Of a DNA stretch of 64,000 bases, positions 17,295 to 25,600 are shown one piece after another. The DNA is from Streptomyces sp. WAC05374 (lineage in GTDB: Bacteria > Actinomycetota > Actinomycetes > Streptomycetales > Streptomycetaceae). The notes below the pieces were generated by a model. That model was not told the DNA's origin, ran no database searches, and worked only from the letters and a program-made list of their open reading frames with translations. Location: the NCBI RefSeq assembly GCF_004353505.1, contig NZ_SMNQ01000013.1:1-64000 (forward strand). Direction: 5' to 3'. The position numbers and the translations under genes are program-made. Numbering within the stretch: the first letter of the stretch is position 1; the number at the start of each line of letters is the position of its first letter.

Positions 17295-19714
17295 GCCTGT
17301 CCCGTGGTCGCGGCGATCGCGTCGGTGGGCCGCGCGGGGGCCGGGAGGTGTCCGTTCCGGCCCGGCCACCGGAACACCAGCCGGGAGAACGCCTTGTCCA
17401 GGACGTCGCCGGCGGGCAGCAGATGGTCGGGGGTTCCGACGGGGTGGACGGTCAGGGCCGGGTCGGCGCCGTTGCCGTCCTCGGTGCGCACGTCACGGTC
17501 CCAGGCCCGCACCATGTCCGCGATCCGCTCGGCGAGTTGGGGGCCCTGCTCGCCGAAGGCGTGGACCACCCACTCCGATTCCCACTCGCTAGGGCTCTGG
17601 CCGTGCCGCGTCTTGACGTGGAGCAGGTAGGCGAGCGACGCGCCGCCCACGATCGCCGGGGCGTCGCTGCCCTTCGCGATCTGCGTGACTCCCGCCTCCG
17701 GTTCCTCGTGCGAGGCCAGGCGGCAGAACCCCTTGAGGGTGGTGGCCGCGTAGAGCTGGAGCGAGCCGAAGTAGAACCTGCCGCGCATGGTCACCCCCGT
17801 GGCGACCTCGTGCCGCGGCCCGCGCAGCGCCTCCTCCAGGTCCGCCGTCTCGGCGGCGGTGCCGTGCTCAAAGCGGAGCGTCAGGGAGCCGTCGAGAAGG
17901 GAGACGACCGGAACGGTGCGGCCCTGCTTTCCCTGGTCACGGACGAATCCGCAGTGCGTGAAGTGCCGGGCCTCCAGCACCTGCCCGCGCCGCTCGAAGG
18001 TGACCGCCCGCGTGTAGCCGCCGATCTCCAGCGGCAGCACGAGGCGTCCGCCCTGAGCCAACTGGTCCCGCCAGGCCGGGGCGATGTCCCAGCAGCTGTA
18101 GGTGATCACGCTGCCGTCGAAGCCGCCGCGCGGCACGAGGTGGGCCGGTGCGCCGAGGGCGGCGTCGGCCTCGATCACGGTGACGCGTCCGCTGCCGGCC
18201 TCCGTGAGGAACCGGTGGGTGCGGCGCACGACCCACGGGTCGATGTCGACCGTGACCACACGACCGTCGGGTGCGGTGACGTGGGCGATCAACTCGGCGT
18301 TGTAGCCGCCGGATCCCGCCTCGAACACGATCGCGGCCGGTTGAAGGTGCAGGCTTTCGATCATGTCGGCCTGGAGCCAGGCCGCGGACACCGAGCTGAT
18401 CGCCGCTCCGGTCTCGTCGCGCCGGGTGATCACGGCCCGGTCGCCGCCGTCGTACGTGGTGGCGAGGTTCGCTTCCGGGGCGAAGCGGTGTCGGGGCACG
18501 GTCCGCAGCGCCTCTTGAACCTGTTCGGAGGGGGCCCAGCCGCCGGCGATGACCGTCTCGGCCATCTCGTGGCGCAGCCGGGCGGCTTCGGCCGACTCGC
18601 CGGGCACAGGCGGCTGGTCGACGGCGAGAGGGTAGGCGTGGACGGGCGGCAGGTCGGGGATGACCCCGGGCCAGATGGCGTCCAGGGCCTGCGCGGCAGG
18701 GGTGAAGACATCGCCGACGCAAGACAGGGCGTGCAGGTCATGCCACTCCCATCGGTCGAACAACTTCGGCTCTTGGTTGGTGGGGGTTCCCGACCAGGCG
18801 GTGATACGGACAACGGCCGTGAGCCGGGGCACGCCGTGGCTGTCGTCGACGAGCATCGTGACCACATACGCGTCCGAGGCCAAAGCCGTCAGGCCGGTCT
18901 CCTCACCGAGTTCGCGGACCGCCGCCGCGGCGAAGTCCTCCGGTCCGGAGGTCTTGCCGCCGGGCAGCTCCCACATGCCCCGACGCGAGCGGCCGAGTAG
19001 GACCCGCCCAGCCGCATCGGTGACGATCGCGAGGGCTCCAGTCACGGCGTGACCAGTGGGTGGTTGCCGCCTCTCGACCGCGGCGGTGTCCCTGTGGCAG
19101 GAGCCGCGCAAAACAAGGACGGCGAGCTCGTCCGCTTCCAGCCGTACGACCTGCTTCCATCCGGCGGTGAGCAGGCCGATCTCGTCCTCGTCGAGGGCGA
19201 TGTCACGCCGCTCCTCGGGGGTGTGCTCGGCCACCGGAGTGATGACCACGAGCGCGCCGCCGGGTCGCAGCCGCTCGCCGAGGGCGTGCAGGACGCGGCT
19301 GCGGTCGCGCAGGAAGGGATACATCAGGCGCAGGCTGATCAGGTCATATCCCTCCTGGTGCAGCTCTGCCGGGTCGTCGTTCTCGATGTCCAGCTGTAGC
19401 CAGCGCACTCCCTCCACTTCCGGGTGTTCCTCGCGGGCCCGGGCGATCGCGCTGCCGACGAAGTCGACGGCGTCCACCGCGTAGCCGACAGACGCGAGGT
19501 AGGCGGCCAGTTCGCCGGTGCCGCATCCCACGTCGAGCGCCCGCCCGCCGCCTTCGGGGACGGGCGTGTGCTCGGCGAACACAGCCCGCTCGGCGTCACC
19601 GAGCTGCCGGAAGTTCTTCCCGTCGGCGTAGTGCTGCTGCCACTCCTCGCGAGCGGTGTACCCCACGGTGTTGCTCCTCAACTGGTCGGGTGCGGTGGAT
19701 AAGGCGGTGTTCAC
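17291..19714 (-). CDS. Three-domain fusion: methyltransferase, NUDIX, PIMT-like methyltransferase
   Basis: About 807 residues from the GTG at 19714 (GTGA overlap). Domain 1 (about 1-200) is a class I SAM methyltransferase, motif I ALDVGCGTGELAAYL at 59-73. Domain 2 (about 220-345) is a NUDIX hydrolase with its box near 251-275 (ELPGGKTSGPED, VRELGEETGL). Domain 3 (about 375-807) resembles protein-L-isoaspartate methyltransferases, with TVPRHRFAP and FEAGSGGYNAELIAHV, and in particular the group annotated as 'methyltransferase, FxLD system'. Domain 3 has a long C-terminal extension. A single chain carrying three normally separate enzymes implies channelled or co-regulated steps. No FxLD precursor peptide is seen nearby. 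Confidence 0.85.
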   Translation of the reverse strand: MNTALSTAPDQLRSNTVGYTAREEWQQHYADGKNFRQLGDAERAVFAEHTPVPEGGGRALDVGCGTGELAAYLASVGYAVDAVDFVGSAIARAREEHPEVEGVRWLQLDIENDDPAELHQEGYDLISLRLMYPFLRDRSRVLHALGERLRPGGALVVITPVAEHTPEERRDIALDEDEIGLLTAGWKQVVRLEADELAVLVLRGSCHRDTAAVERRQPPTGHAVTGALAIVTDAAGRVLLGRSRRGMWELPGGKTSGPEDFAAAAVRELGEETGLTALASDAYVVTMLVDDSHGVPRLTAVVRITAWSGTPTNQEPKLFDRWEWHDLHALSCVGDVFTPAAQALDAIWPGVIPDLPPVHAYPLAVDQPPVPGESAEAARLRHEMAETVIAGGWAPSEQVQEALRTVPRHRFAPEANLATTYDGGDRAVITRRDETGAAISSVSAAWLQADMIESLHLQPAAIVFEAGSGGYNAELIAHVTAPDGRVVTVDIDPWVVRRTHRFLTEAGSGRVTVIEADAALGAPAHLVPRGGFDGSVITYSCWDIAPAWRDQLAQGGRLVLPLEIGGYTRAVTFERRGQVLEARHFTHCGFVRDQGKQGRTVPVVSLLDGSLTLRFEHGTAAETADLEEALRGPRHEVATGVTMRGRFYFGSLQLYAATTLKGFCRLASHEEPEAGVTQIAKGSDAPAIVGGASLAYLLHVKTRHGQSPSEWESEWVVHAFGEQGPQLAERIADMVRAWDRDVRTEDGNGADPALTVHPVGTPDHLLPAGDVLDKAFSRLVFRWPGRNGHLPAPARPTDAIAATTGQA

Positions 19715-21093
19715 GGGTGGCTTGTGGCGCGGAGGCGTGCCAGGGTGCGGTGGCCGCGTTCGACGAGCTCCGGATCGCCGTGGGCGGCGCCGTACTGGAT
19801 GCCGGAGAGGGCGTCCAGGGCGTCCAGGACGGCCAGGTGCTCCCCCTCGGCCGGGGTGAACGGGCGGCCGTAGCCGTCCATCACGGCCTCGTAAAGGTCC
19901 GGCCGGCCCGCCCAGGCGTCGGACAGGCGCACGAAGTCCCGTACAGCCGGGCCGTCTTCGCTGCGCTCGAAGTCGATGACGTAAAGGCTTCCGCTGGCCT
20001 CGTCCCAGCGCAGATTGCGCAGTTGGAAGTCGCCATGCGTGGGCCCCGCCTCCAGGGGAGGCAGCCCCGCGGCTTTCACCACCATCGCCCGGATGAACTC
20101 CTCGTCTCCGGGGGCGAGGTGAGGGCGAGCGGCGTCGAGGTGACGCTCCCACTTCCCCAGGGGCAAGGTGTCGCCGGTTGCCGGCCGGGCAGGTGCGCTG
20201 TGGTGGATGGCTGCCGCGAGCCGGCCGATGCGGTGGAAGATCCGCCGCTGTTCTGCCGGTGGGTGGACGGCGCCGTGCAGGGAGCGGCCCGGTACCGCGG
20301 TGATGACGATGGCCCTCAGCGCCTCGTCGGCGGCCACCAGGCGGGGCGCGGCCACGCCCAGGCCGGGGACCCAGGTGCGGTACGCGGACACCTCCCTCTG
20401 GTGGAAGCGATCGTTCTGGTGGACCTTGACGAACCACACCCCATCCTCGGCGCCGACAGCACGCCACACCTGGCTGCCCTCCCGCGCCCAGGACACGTCC
20501 CTCCAGTCGGCGATGCGACCGACGGCACGCTCGGTGAACTCCCGCAGCCGGGCACCCGGCCCGGCCGTACCGGCGGCGGGGACGGGCCGGCGCCGGTCGA
20601 GGTCGGGGTCGTAGGCGATCGGATCGCCGGGCTGCTGGAAGTGCACGGCCATCGCCTGGCCGTCCCGGTAGGTGTCCAGTCCGGCACGGCAGTACGCGAC
20701 CATCGGCTCCGGCAGCGCGTCGAGACCGAACCAGTCCATCGCGTCGCAGACGGCCGGCTCCCGGACGGTGGGCATGCCCTGCCAGGTGCGGACCTCGAAG
20801 AACACCCCGGTCCGGACCCCGCCGCCGGGGCTTCGGTGATGGACGGTCACCGCGAAGCGCACCTCCGCCGGGTCGATGACGACGCCGGTCTCCTCGCGCG
20901 CCTCACGGATCAGCGCGTCGACGACGTCCTCGTGCGGGCCGTCCAGGTGCCCGGAGGGGAGGTGCCACAGGCCCGAGGCGTAGACCTGCCCGGCGCGGCG
21001 GGACAGCAGGATCTCGGGGCCGGCGGCGCCGTCGCGGCGCAGGAGCAGGTGGACGTCGACCGGCTCCCGGTGCCGCTGCTCGCCGCCGCTCAT
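19711..21093 (-). CDS. NUDIX hydrolase fused to phosphotransferase
   Basis: 460 residues. The N-terminal NUDIX domain (about 10-150) has GLWHLPSGHLDGPHED and IREAREETGVV. After a linker, the C-terminal APH-fold domain (about 190-460) has THGDFQLRNL (the catalytic HxDxxxxN) and LYVIDFERS. Predicted activity: hydrolysis of a nucleotide-linked compound plus phosphorylation of a related small molecule. It is joined by 4-bp overlaps to both neighbours. Confidence 0.85.
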   Translation of the reverse strand: MSGGEQRHREPVDVHLLLRRDGAAGPEILLSRRAGQVYASGLWHLPSGHLDGPHEDVVDALIREAREETGVVIDPAEVRFAVTVHHRSPGGGVRTGVFFEVRTWQGMPTVREPAVCDAMDWFGLDALPEPMVAYCRAGLDTYRDGQAMAVHFQQPGDPIAYDPDLDRRRPVPAAGTAGPGARLREFTERAVGRIADWRDVSWAREGSQVWRAVGAEDGVWFVKVHQNDRFHQREVSAYRTWVPGLGVAAPRLVAADEALRAIVITAVPGRSLHGAVHPPAEQRRIFHRIGRLAAAIHHSAPARPATGDTLPLGKWERHLDAARPHLAPGDEEFIRAMVVKAAGLPPLEAGPTHGDFQLRNLRWDEASGSLYVIDFERSEDGPAVRDFVRLSDAWAGRPDLYEAVMDGYGRPFTPAEGEHLAVLDALDALSGIQYGAAHGDPELVERGHRTLARLRATSHP

Positions 21094-21968
21094 GACGCGG
21101 TCCCGGGCCGGCGGGCCAGCAGCACCGTGAACACCGCTTCCTCGCGCAGCGTCCCGCTGCGGGCGTGTGCGTCGAGAAGCCTGCGTGCCTCGGCCTCAAA
21201 TGCCTGGTGCCGGTCGGCGAAGAGGGCAGGCCGGGCAAAGCTGGTGCTGCGGAGGTATCCGATGACCGACTCGGGGGTCCAGGCGCGGGTGAGGGGAAAG
21301 CGGTGTTCGCTCACGTCGCTGAACGCCGAGGCGGCCAGGTCGTCCTCGTAGGAGCGGCCGGGCTCGGTATAGGTCCCGCGGGTGCCCGCGCGCCGTCCCT
21401 CGCCGAGGTAGTTCTGGATCAGCGCGCGCAACGCGACGGTCCAGTCGGCGCCATGGGTCCACAGGCTCCCGTCACCCATGACGGCAACGGCGGCATGCGG
21501 GGCGGCCACTCGGTCCGCCATTTTCAAGACGGCGGTGCGGTCCATCCAGTGAAACGCCCGGCAGCAGGTGACCAGATCAGGGCGTTGGCCCAGAATCCGA
21601 GGGGCGAAAGTGTGCGCCTCGCCGGCGTACGCGGAGACCGTGCACGCTCCGAGGAGCGGTTCGAGCTCGGCCATCGCCTGCGTGAGCATCTGCTGATTGA
21701 CGTCGACCAGGTCTACGTGCGCCATGCGCGGGACGACAGGCAGCAGCGCGCGGGGGACCTGACCGGTGCCGGTCCCAAGGTCCAGCAGGACGGGCGCCGG
21801 CACCCCGTGCAAGGTCGCGGCGAGGAGGCGTACGGCTCCGTCCGGCACGCCCGGCCGGTAGCGGGCGTACTCGCCCGCCGCCGTCCCGAACAGCGCCTCG
21901 CCCGAGTGCTCCGGGCCGGCGGAGGGTTCCTCGCGCCGGTCAGGCACTGGCAGCGGTTCGTTGTTCAC
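21090..21968 (-). CDS. Class I SAM-dependent methyltransferase
   Basis: About 292 residues from the GTG at 21968 (GTGA overlap with the upstream stop). VLLDLGTGTGQVPRALL is motif I, VDLVDVNQQML motif II, and DLVTCCRAFHWMD the post-II region, as in Methyltransf_11/25-type enzymes acting on small molecules. The C-terminal ~100 residues form a helical substrate-binding cap. The substrate is unknown. Confidence 0.85.
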   Translation of the reverse strand: MNNEPLPVPDRREEPSAGPEHSGEALFGTAAGEYARYRPGVPDGAVRLLAATLHGVPAPVLLDLGTGTGQVPRALLPVVPRMAHVDLVDVNQQMLTQAMAELEPLLGACTVSAYAGEAHTFAPRILGQRPDLVTCCRAFHWMDRTAVLKMADRVAAPHAAVAVMGDGSLWTHGADWTVALRALIQNYLGEGRRAGTRGTYTEPGRSYEDDLAASAFSDVSEHRFPLTRAWTPESVIGYLRSTSFARPALFADRHQAFEAEARRLLDAHARSGTLREEAVFTVLLARRPGTAS

Positions 21969-22879
21969 GCCCACCCCATCTCGGAGTAGGAGCAGCCGGC
22001 GCGGATAGCGTCGATGGCCGCGCGGGTGTAGGGCACCATCGGCCTCGGCAGGCCGTCGAGCGGCCACCACTCCCAGCGGACGCACCGGTCCGGTTCGCGC
22101 ACCTCCGGCTCTCCGCGCCACGCCGTCGCCCGGAAGAAGAGCCCGATGCGCGGCTGGGCACCGGCGTGGTCGAGAAGGTGGACCGTGTGCACCAGGTCCA
22201 AGTCTGCGGGCCTGATGACGAGCCCGGCCTCCTCGGCCGCCTCCCGGACCAGGCACGACCGGACCGATTCCCGCTCGACGTGTCCGGCGAGCGCGTGCCA
22301 GTGATCGGCGGCGTACGCGGCGTCGGGATGCCGCAGTCCCAGCAGGGTGCGTCCGTCGCGCTCCAGGTAGAGGTGGGCACCGATCACATTCTTCACGGCA
22401 CGCGCACCGCCCCGCGATGCCACGGGGCGCTGTGCGGGTACCGGCGCGATCTCGCAGGAGGCGTTCCCAGCGTGGTGGGCGAGGATCGCCTCGTACGCCC
22501 AGGGGCACATGGAGAGGTGGACCATGGTGTCCACGTCGAACCAGCGGAACATGATGCCTTCGGTGACCGGCAGCCGGTCGGCGTCGCCGTCCCAACGGCC
22601 CTCGTAGACCTGGATCCGACCCTCGGTGACGTGGGGCCCCGAGGCGCTCACCGTGGTGAAGAGTTTCAGGTCGGGGATGACGAGGCCGGCCTCCTCGCGC
22701 AGCTCGCGGACGATCGCTTCGTTCGGAGTCTCCTGACCTTCGGGCCCTCCTCCGATCAGTGACCACGTGCCCGGATCGCAGATCGGCTTGTGCGCGTCCC
22801 GCAAGTGCAGCAGGTACTGCCCGTGGCTGTTGGTGAGGATGATGGCGGTGCTGGTAGCCGTTGCGGGATCAACGTGCAT
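21965..22879 (-). CDS. Tandem double-NUDIX hydrolase
   Basis: About 304 residues from the ATG at 22879, whose first 11 bases overlap the upstream gene. Two complete NUDIX boxes: GGGPEGQETPNEA plus RELREEAGLV near residues 44-68, and AGHVERESVRSC plus VREAAEEAGLV near 190-215. Unlike the double NUDIX at 13807, both boxes look catalytically intact. A sanitising or pathway-specific pyrophosphatase role is possible. Confidence 0.88.
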   Translation of the reverse strand: MHVDPATATSTAIILTNSHGQYLLHLRDAHKPICDPGTWSLIGGGPEGQETPNEAIVRELREEAGLVIPDLKLFTTVSASGPHVTEGRIQVYEGRWDGDADRLPVTEGIMFRWFDVDTMVHLSMCPWAYEAILAHHAGNASCEIAPVPAQRPVASRGGARAVKNVIGAHLYLERDGRTLLGLRHPDAAYAADHWHALAGHVERESVRSCLVREAAEEAGLVIRPADLDLVHTVHLLDHAGAQPRIGLFFRATAWRGEPEVREPDRCVRWEWWPLDGLPRPMVPYTRAAIDAIRAGCSYSEMGWA

Positions 22880-24206
22880 GGCTGTCGCCTTTCTCGGAGT
22901 GCGGGTCAGGCTCGCCTGCCGCCTCCGCATCGGGGTGCGAGACGTCGGTCAGCGTCCAGGACAGGGCGCCGCAGCGGCTGGTCACCCGCTGGGCGCCGTC
23001 GGCGTCGATCTGAAGCCGGTAGGTGTGCGGTGAGCCGGCCGCGCGCCAGCGGTCAGCGACGTCGTGGATCTTCGCCCAGATGTCGCGTGGCCCCACGGCG
23101 GTGACCTCCCAGCGCCGATGGCCGACGCGGCGTGCCCGCATCCAGGAACCGCACCGCGGCGCGCCGATCGTCAGGTCGTCCGCGCTGAAGTCGCGGACCA
23201 GCCCGGGGTGGAGGTGGTCCAGAGCCAGCCACATGCCTCGGTTGGTGTCCGCCGGGGGCTCCAACCGACTGCGCCGAGTCCGGCCGCCCTCGGAGAGGGC
23301 GATCTTCTTGCGGAAGGCGGCGGACAGGAACAGCCGGTCGAAACCGGCGCCGCCGCGGTGCCCGAACTCCACCGCGACCAGCTCAGCCTCTACAACGCCG
23401 GTCGAGGTCCTGGTGATCACGACCAGGCCCGGCCAGGACGGGGAGGAGGTGCCCAGCGTCAGCAGCGCACGCCCGCCTGGCGCGACTTGGGCAACCAGGG
23501 CCGGCGGAACCCGGGGCACGGCGAAGGACACGAAGATCCGGTCGTACGGGCCCAACTCGGGCCAGCCAGCCAGACCATCCCCGGTCACCACAGCAGGCCG
23601 GTACCCCAAGGCCATCAGACGCGCGCGGGCGGCCTCGCTGACGTGCCGGTCGATATCGAGGGTGACGACGCCGGTGTAGCCGCAGATGAAACTGGCCACG
23701 GCGGCGGTCACGCCGGCACCGGTGCCGACGTCCAGCACCCGCTGCCCTCGGCGCAGGCCCAGGCGCTGAAGCAGGTCGGCGGTCATGCCCATCGTGCTCG
23801 ACATCGCCGTCATGGAGCCCCCGGACCGGGCGCCAGCGGCCCGGCCGAGGATCGGCTCGCCCTCGTGCTGGATGGACACGCTGTCCCCGCTGTGGAGAAG
23901 ACCCAGCAACTCCTCCCGGTCGTCGGGCCGCTCCCAGTCCAGCAGCTCCCAGCGCGGAGGCTCGTCGGGGACGCTGCGCCGTACGTACCGCTGCGGCATC
24001 AACGTCTCGCGCGGCAGGGCAAGGAGCGCATCGCGCACGGGCCCGGGGCGAAGGTCACCGGCCTCTTCGAGGCTGGCGACCATCTCCGCCCGTGCGGCCG
24101 CGACCTGTGGATCCGGCGCGGCGGCGGAAGGCGTTGCTGTGCACGGTTCGGAGAGCGCGCTGGCGGTCGGCCCCGCTTCCGTACCGCCGGTGATGGGCTG
24201 CGTCAC
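22869..24206 (-). CDS. PIMT-like methyltransferase
   Basis: About 445 residues from the GTG at 24206, with GGAGG 6 bases upstream and GTGA overlap. A helical N-terminus (VRDALLALPRETLMPQRYV) leads to the methyltransferase core, with motif I RVLDVGTGAGVTAAVAS and YDRIFVSFAVPRVPP. This is the protein-L-isoaspartate O-methyltransferase group. A long C-terminal region with RCGSWMRARRVGHRRWEV is extra. It resembles the third domain of the fusion at 17291-19714, suggesting two related methylation steps on a peptide or small molecule. Confidence 0.78.
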   Translation of the reverse strand: MTQPITGGTEAGPTASALSEPCTATPSAAAPDPQVAAARAEMVASLEEAGDLRPGPVRDALLALPRETLMPQRYVRRSVPDEPPRWELLDWERPDDREELLGLLHSGDSVSIQHEGEPILGRAAGARSGGSMTAMSSTMGMTADLLQRLGLRRGQRVLDVGTGAGVTAAVASFICGYTGVVTLDIDRHVSEAARARLMALGYRPAVVTGDGLAGWPELGPYDRIFVSFAVPRVPPALVAQVAPGGRALLTLGTSSPSWPGLVVITRTSTGVVEAELVAVEFGHRGGAGFDRLFLSAAFRKKIALSEGGRTRRSRLEPPADTNRGMWLALDHLHPGLVRDFSADDLTIGAPRCGSWMRARRVGHRRWEVTAVGPRDIWAKIHDVADRWRAAGSPHTYRLQIDADGAQRVTSRCGALSWTLTDVSHPDAEAAGEPDPHSEKGDSHAR

Positions 24207-25600
24207 GGCATACCTCCGTCCATCGATCCCTCCGCGGCGGAGGCGGACCCCGGCGCGGGCACAGTCGGCCCGGCTGCGGCAGGCGGTTGACCCGTGGTGT
24301 GGCCCGTGCTCTCCGGTGCCGGCGGAGGGGCCGGCATCTGTCGCAGGGCGCGCAGCGGGGAACGGGCCAGGACCACAAGCGGTACGACGAGCAGGCAGGC
24401 TCCGGTGACCAGCGCGGGGCGTACTCCGGCCCACGTGCCGAGCCCACCGGCGAGCAACGCGCCCAACGGCCGGGCGGCAGAGGTCAGCCAGGTGCTCACG
24501 GCCTGCATCCGGGCCTGCATGCTGTCCTCGGTGATGATCTGGCGGATCGACCGCTGAGTGGTGCCCGCCGCCCCCGCGCAGGCCAGTTGGAGGAACAGGG
24601 CGGCGCCGATGACGAGCTCCCAACCGAGGCCCGGGGAGGCCAGCAGCAGCGGGACTTGGGTGAGCGGGGTGAGCGCGAGCGCGCCGAGCATCATCGGACC
24701 GGGTCCGAACCGCCGCGCGACGGCGGGCGCGGACAGCGCCCCGGCGGCCGCGCCGAGGGCGCCGATCCCCAGGACCACGCCGAAGGCGGTCGCGCTCATC
24801 TCCAGGACCCGCAGCAGGTACAGCGCCCACAGGGTGTTGAGCGCGGCCAGTGCCAGGGAGGTGGTGGCGTTGACCCAGGTGAGCACGCTCAGCCGGTGGT
24901 CGTCGCGCACGTATCGCAGGCCCTCGGCGATCTCCGTCCGCAGTCGGCGCCGCCCGGTCCGCGTCGGGGTGGTCTCGCGGGCCTGGATGCGGGCGGTGCA
25001 CCAGGCGCTGAGGAGGTAGGAGCCGACGTCTCCGAGCAGGGCGCGGGCCGGGCCGAGCAGCGCGGTCAGTGCGGCGCCGAGGTTGCTGCCGCCGGTCGCG
25101 GCGATCGCGAACAGGCTCCCGATGCGGCTGTTGCTCCGCTGGATCAGGGACCGGTCGACCAGGGTCGGCAGCAGGCTGATCGCCGCCGCGTCGTGGACCA
25201 CGCCCGCGGCACCCTGAACCGCGGCGACGACCATGAGCTGCGCCAGGGTCAGTGCGTCGAGGGCCACGGCCACCGGTACCGTCGCCAGCGCTGTAGCGCT
25301 GACCAGGTCACCGGTGATCATCTGCCGTCGCTTGGAGTGCCGGTCGGCGAGCGCACCGGCGTGCAGAGCGAGCAGCGCGGGCGGCAGTTGCCCCCAGAAC
25401 GCCAGCCAGGCCACCTGGCCGGGCGTCGCGTCGAGCTCGAGTACGGCGAGCACCGGGATCGCCATCGAGCTGATCGAGCTGCCGGCCACGCCGGCGGTCT
25501 GGCCGGTCAGGTACCGCCGGAAGTCGCGGTGTCGCCACAACGACGTGGACGAGGGGCCACCGGGCCCGGTGAGCGGGGGAGTGGTGGCGGAGGGGTTCAC
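24203..25600 (-). CDS. MFS transporter
   Basis: About 465 residues from a GTG overlapping the ABC gene stop. It has roughly ten to twelve hydrophobic segments, with the MFS loop ALADRHSKRRQMITGDL after TM2. The layout matches MFS drug-efflux or EntS/macrolide-efflux-like proteins. It probably exports the pathway product or its precursor across the membrane. The C-terminal ~40 residues are Pro/Ala-rich. Confidence 0.85.
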   Translation of the reverse strand: MNPSATTPPLTGPGGPSSTSLWRHRDFRRYLTGQTAGVAGSSISSMAIPVLAVLELDATPGQVAWLAFWGQLPPALLALHAGALADRHSKRRQMITGDLVSATALATVPVAVALDALTLAQLMVVAAVQGAAGVVHDAAAISLLPTLVDRSLIQRSNSRIGSLFAIAATGGSNLGAALTALLGPARALLGDVGSYLLSAWCTARIQARETTPTRTGRRRLRTEIAEGLRYVRDDHRLSVLTWVNATTSLALAALNTLWALYLLRVLEMSATAFGVVLGIGALGAAAGALSAPAVARRFGPGPMMLGALALTPLTQVPLLLASPGLGWELVIGAALFLQLACAGAAGTTQRSIRQIITEDSMQARMQAVSTWLTSAARPLGALLAGGLGTWAGVRPALVTGACLLVVPLVVLARSPLRALRQMPAPPPAPESTGHTTGQPPAAAGPTVPAPGSASAAEGSMDGGMP

